Shown in pieces: positions 59,395 through 64,000 of a DNA stretch of 64,000 bases. Source of the DNA: Clostridium_AW malenominatum (GTDB lineage Bacteria > Bacillota > Clostridia > Clostridiales > Clostridiaceae); NCBI RefSeq assembly GCF_039521365.1, contig NZ_BAAACF010000001.1:248001-312000 (forward strand). Direction: 5' to 3'. The first letter of the stretch is position 1. Each line of letters begins with the position of its first letter. A program made the translations under genes and the position numbers. The notes under the pieces were generated by a model. That model was not told the origin of the DNA and made no database searches. It saw nothing but the letters and a program-made list of their open reading frames with translations.

Positions 59395-60987
59395 ATGGCT
59401 AAATTATTAATTAAGAATGGTATAGTAATTGATGGTACAGGAAAAGAAAGATTTAAAGCCGATATAGCAGTTGAGAACGATATAATAGTTAAAATAGGTG
59501 AAATATCAGAAGAGAACTTTGATAGAGTTATCGATGCAGCTGGTAAAGTAGTAACACCAGGATTCATAGATACTCACAGCCACTCAAGTATGCTTTTATT
59601 TAAAGACGCTTTCTTAACACCTAAGATTCGTCAAGGTATTACTACAGAATTAGTAGCTCAAGATGGTATGGGACCAGCTCCAGTTAATGAAGAAACTCTA
59701 TCACCTTGGATTAAGGCTATGAAAGGTTTAGAAGGAGAATATCCAGTAGAGTGGACTTGGAGAAGTGTAGCAGATTATCTAGAATTAATCGAAACTTTAG
59801 ATTTAGGTCCAAATATTGCATACCTTGCACCACATGGAAATGTAAGAATGGTATCTATGGGACTAGACAACAGAAAGCCAACGGAAGAAGAAATGAAATT
59901 AATGCAAAAAAATCTTGCTAAAGCAATAGATGAAGGTGCATTTGGTATGTCAACAGGTATGATTTATCCACCATGTTGCTATGCTGAAATTGATGAATTT
60001 ATAGAGCTAGGAAAAGTTTTACATGAAAAAGGTGGAGTATTTGTAACTCATCAAAGAAGTGAAGCTGATTCAATCCTAGATTCAATGGAAGAAATATTAA
60101 CAATAGGAAAAGAAAGTGGATGTAAGGTACATTTCTCACACTTTAAAGTTTGTGGTAAAAACAACTGGGACAAATTCCCTAAGGTTTTAGCTAGACTTGA
60201 TAAGGCTAAAGAAGATGGAATGACAGTATCCTTTGACCAATATCCATATGTAGCAGGAAGTACAATGATGAGCGTTATACTTCCACCTTGGGTACATGAT
60301 GGAGGCACAGATAAATTAATTGAAAGATTAAAAGATGAAAAGTTAAGAGAAAAGATGATAGAAGATATAAATAATGGCATTCCAGGATGGGACAACTTTG
60401 TTGACTTTGCTGGTCTTGAAGGAATATTTGTTACATTCGTTGGTTCAGAAAAGAACCAGGCTGTAGTAGGTAAAAACCTTGTTGAAGTTGGACAAATTAA
60501 AGGCAAAGATCCATTAAATGCAATATTTGATGTAATCATGGAAGAAGAAAATATAGTAGGATTAGTGGACTTCTATGGTACAGAAGAACACGTAAAATTA
60601 ATAATGAGCCGTCCAGAACAAAATGTTTGTACAGATGGAATCATGGGAGGAAAACCTCATCCAAGACTACATGGTGCGTTTCCAAGAGTACTGGCTAAAT
60701 ATGTAAGGGAAGAAAATGCATTTACATTAGAAACAGCAATTCACAAAATGACAGGAAAATCTGCTGCAGTACTTGGCTTAACAGACAGAGGGGTATTAAA
60801 AGAAGGACTAGCAGCTGATATAGTAGTATTTGATCCGGAAAAGATACAAGATACAGCTGATTATACAGATCCAATTCAATATCCATTAGGAATTGATTAT
60901 GTATTAGTAAATGGTAAGGTTTTAATCAATGAAGGGGAACCACAACCTCAAAAAGCTGGTAAAGTTCTAAAGTTTAAAAAGAGGTAA
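59395..60987 (+). CDS. N-acyl-D-amino-acid deacylase (D-aminoacylase), amidohydrolase family
   Basis: The 530-residue enzyme has the amidohydrolase start VTPGFIDTHSHSSMLL (metal HxH), PPCCYAEIDEFIELG (Cys that bridges the metal in D-aminoacylases), FVTHQRSEADS, VHFSHFKVCGKNNW and VCTDGIMGGKPHPRLHGAFPRVLAKYV (Asp of the catalytic site). It removes the acyl group from N-acyl-D-amino acids. Together with the lyase and transporter it suggests use of acylated or D-amino acids as carbon and nitrogen source. Confidence 0.88.
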   Translation: MAKLLIKNGIVIDGTGKERFKADIAVENDIIVKIGEISEENFDRVIDAAGKVVTPGFIDTHSHSSMLLFKDAFLTPKIRQGITTELVAQDGMGPAPVNEETLSPWIKAMKGLEGEYPVEWTWRSVADYLELIETLDLGPNIAYLAPHGNVRMVSMGLDNRKPTEEEMKLMQKNLAKAIDEGAFGMSTGMIYPPCCYAEIDEFIELGKVLHEKGGVFVTHQRSEADSILDSMEEILTIGKESGCKVHFSHFKVCGKNNWDKFPKVLARLDKAKEDGMTVSFDQYPYVAGSTMMSVILPPWVHDGGTDKLIERLKDEKLREKMIEDINNGIPGWDNFVDFAGLEGIFVTFVGSEKNQAVVGKNLVEVGQIKGKDPLNAIFDVIMEEENIVGLVDFYGTEEHVKLIMSRPEQNVCTDGIMGGKPHPRLHGAFPRVLAKYVREENAFTLETAIHKMTGKSAAVLGLTDRGVLKEGLAADIVVFDPEKIQDTADYTDPIQYPLGIDYVLVNGKVLINEGEPQPQKAGKVLKFKKR

Positions 60988-61042
60988 TAAGTACAATTAA
61001 ATATTTGAAATACTAATTTATAGTTAGTGTTTTAAAAGGAAC

Positions 61043-61076
61043 AGCCCCCTATGGTAAACCTATGCCATAGGAGGCT
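61043..61076 (+). terminator. Hairpin after the D-aminoacylase gene
   Basis: AGCC-C-CCTATGG (61043-61054) pairs with CCATAGG-A-GGCT (61065-61076); weak T content follows. It probably ends the operon but may be leaky toward the chemoreceptor gene. Confidence 0.55.
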
Positions 61077-61141
61077 ACTTTACTTAGCTAGGGTTTACAT
61101 TATGACATTTTATAGAAGTAACTAGAAAAGGTGGGAATTAT

Positions 61142-63172
61142 ATGAAAAAATATATTTCTATTAGAACTAAGTTTGTTAGCGGAGTTCTAGTAGTATCATT
61201 AATATCTTATTTTTTATGTGGTTTATATTTAAACAACGTTATTACAAATAATATAAATAACACTACACTCCAAAATACAAACAAAACATTATCAGAAGTT
61301 GCTAGATATATAGAGTCTTCCATTCTTAATCCTATGACAGAAAACGTGAAAATGATTGCTACTGATGAAAGAGTGCTAAATATTGATAATACGTTAAATA
61401 CATACACTAAGTTTGACTCTAATAATTTTGTTTATAAAAATAGTAATACAGAAATAGCAATTAGTAAATATTTCGAGAGTGTTAAAAATTCCCATAAAGA
61501 TATAGGTTTTATATTTTATGGAACAGAATATAGCGGATATATGGAGTATCCTAAATTTTCTCCATCAAAACCATATAATCCGAAGGAAAGACCTTGGTAT
61601 AAAGATTCTTCAATAAATAAAGGTACATCTTTAATTGGAACTCCTTATCTTACATCGGTGTCTAAAGAAATGATATTAAGTATTACTCATCCAGTTGAAA
61701 AAAATGGAGTGTTACAAGGGGTTGTTGGAATAGGAGTAAAATTAGAAAGTCTTCAAAAAACCATAGAAAGTATTCAAATAGGAAAGACAGGTTACTTAAT
61801 AGTTTTAGATAAAAATAATACAATTATTGCAAATCCAAAACATAAAGATTGGATATTAAAAACACCAGATGAAATAGGAGTGGAAACTTTAAAGGAACTG
61901 GAGAGTAAAGTAGGGATTAGTACAGATTATGTAGCAGATGGAATTCATCAAGTAATGAATGTAGCAATTTCACCTTCTAATGGATGGAAAATAGTTTCCG
62001 TCATGGATTATTCAGAAGTTATAGAACAAGCTCGTTCTCTTACAATAACCATTGCAGTAGTTTTTACAGTTACCTTAATTCTTGTTCTTCTTATGATAGG
62101 TTTTGTTTCTAAAAAATTAATCTTACCGATACATTCTTTAATTAAAACAATGAAGGAAGTAGAAAATGGTAATTTAGACGCAGTAAGTACAATTAAATCT
62201 AATGATGAATTAGAATTATTAAGTGATGGATATAATGCAATGATTGGAAAAGTTAAAGGGATAATACATTCGGCAGAAAATATTATCAATGATGTTCAAA
62301 TTTCTGCAAACGAATTAAAATCTCTTTCAATGACAAATACAGATGTGTTTTCTGACATTACGGATTCATTAGGTCAAATAAATATTAGCATGACTAGCCA
62401 AACCTATGATTTACAAGATATCAATAAAGCTTCAGAAATTATTTCGGAAAACTCAAATAAGTTAGTAAAGCTATTTGAAAATATGAAAAACGCTTCTAAT
62501 GATGTGATTGAAGTAAGTAAGAAAGGAAAAGAAGTGATTCTAACCCTTAAAAATAAGTCAAGTGAAACTGAAAATCTCACTCATTGTTTATCTAATAGAG
62601 TATTAAAATTGGAAGAAAATATAAAAAAAATAAGCGTCATTATCGATACTATTACAAATATTTCTTCTCAAACTAATCTATTAGCTTTAAATGCTGCTAT
62701 AGAAGCTGCTCGTGCTGGTGAATCGGGGAAAGGATTTGCTGTAGTAGCTGATGAGGTAAGAAAGCTTGCAGAGCATTCTTCAAATTCTGCTTCTGAGATT
62801 AATAGCATTGTAACAGAAATTCAAAAAGAATCCTTAAATGTGATAAAAGAAATGAATAATATATCTCAGTTTGTACATTCTCAAAATGATTCTGTTAATG
62901 ATACCGATAATGCTTTTACTAACATCCAATTTGCTTTAAATGAAGTTATAGAAAAAATTTCCCTTTCCTCTGAAACTTCATTAGAAATGTCTACTCAAAT
63001 TGATGGTACACTTAAAAATATTGACTCTTTATCGAACATATCAGCAGAAACACTTGCTTCTGTTGAAGAAATATCCTCTGCCTCTAATCAACAAATAACA
63101 AGTATGGAACAGGTGGTTAGGGTTTCAAACAATTTAGAGAAACACATTAACAATTTAAAAGAACATATATAA
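61142..63172 (+). CDS. Methyl-accepting chemotaxis protein with dCache sensor domain
   Basis: The 676-residue protein has a first transmembrane helix (about residues 12-30) and a dCache domain (35-295) with YNPKERPWYKD (residues that bind a carboxylate in amino-acid sensors). A second helix lies near 305-325, followed by HAMP (KKLILPIHSLIKTMKEVENGNLD) and the signalling domain with hairpin tip NISSQTNLLALNAAIEAARAGESGKGFAVVADEVRKLAEHS. The usual amine-contacting Asp of PYxD is Thr (PYLT) and that of GxD is Gly (GIGVKL). The gene lies 154 bp after the operon and might sense its substrate. AAAGGTGGG precedes the ATG. Confidence 0.92.
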   Translation: MKKYISIRTKFVSGVLVVSLISYFLCGLYLNNVITNNINNTTLQNTNKTLSEVARYIESSILNPMTENVKMIATDERVLNIDNTLNTYTKFDSNNFVYKNSNTEIAISKYFESVKNSHKDIGFIFYGTEYSGYMEYPKFSPSKPYNPKERPWYKDSSINKGTSLIGTPYLTSVSKEMILSITHPVEKNGVLQGVVGIGVKLESLQKTIESIQIGKTGYLIVLDKNNTIIANPKHKDWILKTPDEIGVETLKELESKVGISTDYVADGIHQVMNVAISPSNGWKIVSVMDYSEVIEQARSLTITIAVVFTVTLILVLLMIGFVSKKLILPIHSLIKTMKEVENGNLDAVSTIKSNDELELLSDGYNAMIGKVKGIIHSAENIINDVQISANELKSLSMTNTDVFSDITDSLGQINISMTSQTYDLQDINKASEIISENSNKLVKLFENMKNASNDVIEVSKKGKEVILTLKNKSSETENLTHCLSNRVLKLEENIKKISVIIDTITNISSQTNLLALNAAIEAARAGESGKGFAVVADEVRKLAEHSSNSASEINSIVTEIQKESLNVIKEMNNISQFVHSQNDSVNDTDNAFTNIQFALNEVIEKISLSSETSLEMSTQIDGTLKNIDSLSNISAETLASVEEISSASNQQITSMEQVVRVSNNLEKHINNLKEHI

Positions 63173-63176
63173 TAGA

Positions 63177-63209
63177 AAAGAGTGCTGAGACTAGTTCACA
63201 GCACTCTTT
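63177..63209 (+). terminator. Chemoreceptor gene terminator
   Basis: AAAGAGTGCTG (63177-63187) pairs with CAGCACTCTTT (63199-63209), 11 bp perfect, loop of 11. Confidence 0.75.
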
Positions 63210-63235
63210 GCTGTTATAATAATTAAGAAAGTATA

Positions 63236-63283
63236 AAAATTTTAGAACCTAAAGGAATTGAAAATGATTAGAATGCTTTGTGA
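63236..63283 (-). repeat. Partial copy of repeat element A
   Basis: Read on the minus strand, AACAAAGCATTCT-like sequence (CACAAAGCATTCTAATC), a short AT-rich part and AGGTTCTAAAATTTTT match the left arm of elements A1 and A2; the loop and right arm are missing. Confidence 0.55.
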
Positions 63284-63319
63284 AGTGAAAGGTTCTGTAA
63301 ATGCATACCCTTTCATAAT

Positions 63320-63775
63320 CTATATATCATATTTCCACATAATTATAGCATCCTCACCATTGTCGCTATAATAATTTTTCCTAATTCCTTCGTTAGTAAA
63401 TCCAAACTTCTTATAAAGGTTTTGTGCAGAAGTATTTGATGCTCTAACCTCTAAAGTCATATGATGAATTGCATAGTCCTTACATTGCTCCATGAGTTCT
63501 TTTAGTAGGTAAGAACCAACCCCTAGAGATCTAAATTTAGGGTGGACGGCTATGTTAGTTATGTGACCTTCATCTAATATAAGCCAAGTACCAGCATATC
63601 CTATAACTTCGTTATCTTTTAAGGCTACAATGTATAAAGAATTTTCATTTACTATTTCATTTTCTATAGCAGCTCTGCTCCAAGGTATAGGAAAACATAA
63701 AGAGTTAATTAGGCATATACCATCTACATGACTTAAAGTAGCAATATTAATATTAAACTCCATGCTTGTTTTCAT
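63320..63775 (-). CDS. rimI: Ribosomal protein S18-alanine N-acetyltransferase
   Basis: The 151-residue GNAT enzyme has INSLCFPIPWSRAAIENEI near the N-terminus, HITNIAVHPKFRSLGVGSYLL (acetyl-CoA loop) and LEVRASNTSAQNLYKKFGFTNEGIRKNYYSDNGEDAIIMW, the RimI pattern. It acetylates the N-terminus of S18; some homologues act on other proteins. It overlaps the tsaB end by 23 bases, a common tsaB-rimI layout. The start may also be the ATG 12 bases further in. Confidence 0.9.
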   Translation of the reverse strand: MKTSMEFNINIATLSHVDGICLINSLCFPIPWSRAAIENEIVNENSLYIVALKDNEVIGYAGTWLILDEGHITNIAVHPKFRSLGVGSYLLKELMEQCKDYAIHHMTLEVRASNTSAQNLYKKFGFTNEGIRKNYYSDNGEDAIIMWKYDI

Positions 63776-64000
63776 ACTCCCTTTCGGCTTGAGACTTTCT
63801 TAAATATATAGGAGCAAAGGTATTTATATCTTCCCAATGCTCTGATTTTATAAGCTCCATGCCTAATTTTCCTAAAGATGAGGCTTTTGCCACATTTAAA
63901 AAATTGGGTGCAAAATAACTGTCATTAACAGAAGTCTTCAATTTCTCTTTAAACTTTTCTATCTCTCCAACAAAAGTAATCTTTTCATCGTAGCTATTTA
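63753..64000 (-). CDS. tsaB: TsaB, tRNA threonylcarbamoyladenosine biosynthesis protein (3' end only)
   Basis: The frame is open to the window end (codons visible from 63998). The visible C-terminus (PNFLNVAKASSLGKLGMELIKSEHWEDINTFAPIYLRKSQAEREYENK) matches the TsaB end with its YLRxSQAE motif. With TsaD and TsaE it makes the t6A modification of tRNAs. The overlap with rimI agrees. Confidence 0.85.
   Translation of the reverse strand, partial: NSYDEKITFVGEIEKFKEKLKTSVNDSYFAPNFLNVAKASSLGKLGMELIKSEHWEDINTFAPIYLRKSQAEREYENKHGV

Overview
The window looks like the chromosome of a spore-forming, strictly anaerobic, low-GC Firmicute, most likely a Clostridium in the broad sense. The reasons are the very AT-rich codon use, a GerA-type spore germinant receptor, a superoxide reductase (desulfoferrodoxin), strong purine-rich ribosome binding sites with frequent TTG/GTG starts, and lysine (L-box) and tryptophan (T-box) leader RNAs. 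No rRNA, tRNA or CRISPR array was seen. The species cannot be fixed from this alone.

Region 1 (1-13.3 kb) is the distal part of a PBSX/XkdN-XkdX-type contractile tail locus (prophage or tailocin; head genes lie outside the window). In order it has a tail assembly chaperone with a textbook -1 frameshift signal, a short tape measure protein, LysM hub protein, XkdQ-like hub, DUF2577, DUF2634, baseplate J, DUF2313, two alternative tail-fibre cassettes, then a haemolysin XhlA-like protein, a holin and an amidase. Two cargo genes (a secreted repeat protein and a SHOCT-domain protein) sit inside the locus, each with its own extended -10 promoter and a similar terminator. The second fibre cassette begins with a broken copy of the DUF2313 gene and lies behind a terminator, so it looks like a spare specificity module.

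Region 2 (13.3-33 kb) is ordinary chromosome: a Crp/Fnr-type regulator divergent from a two-gene DMT transporter, a YvlD-like membrane protein, a DEAD-box helicase, a flavodoxin-like reductase, topoisomerase III, a Fic protein, TspO, a formamidase-like protein, an FtsH-HelD pair, a double P-loop protein, a cation diffusion facilitator, an M18 aminopeptidase and riboswitch-controlled lysA. Two families of palindromic repeats (called A and B here) sit at the 3' ends of genes.

Region 3 (33-47.3 kb) holds one very large cyclic beta-1,2-glucan synthase-like gene (2811 codons) with a B repeat at each end, then desulfoferrodoxin, T-box-controlled trpS, an orphan sensor histidine kinase behind a cluster of DnaA-box-like repeats, and prfC.

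Region 4 (47.3-53.4 kb) has two small minus-strand genes, one with a leader whose inverted repeats could hide its ribosome binding site, then a gerKB / gerKA-gerKC germination receptor with divergent layout, and two nucleotide-binding proteins of unclear role.

Region 5 (53.4-64 kb) has tyrS and then a five-gene catabolic operon (RidA, diaminopropionate ammonia-lyase, YgeY-type M20 hydrolase, sodium:solute symporter, N-acyl-D-amino-acid deacylase). The operon is preceded by a perfect sigma-54 promoter and three near-identical 15-bp palindromes that are good candidates for enhancer sites. A chemoreceptor follows whose sensor domain keeps the carboxylate-binding half of the amino-acid motif but lacks the amine-binding aspartates. 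The window ends in rimI and a partial tsaB.
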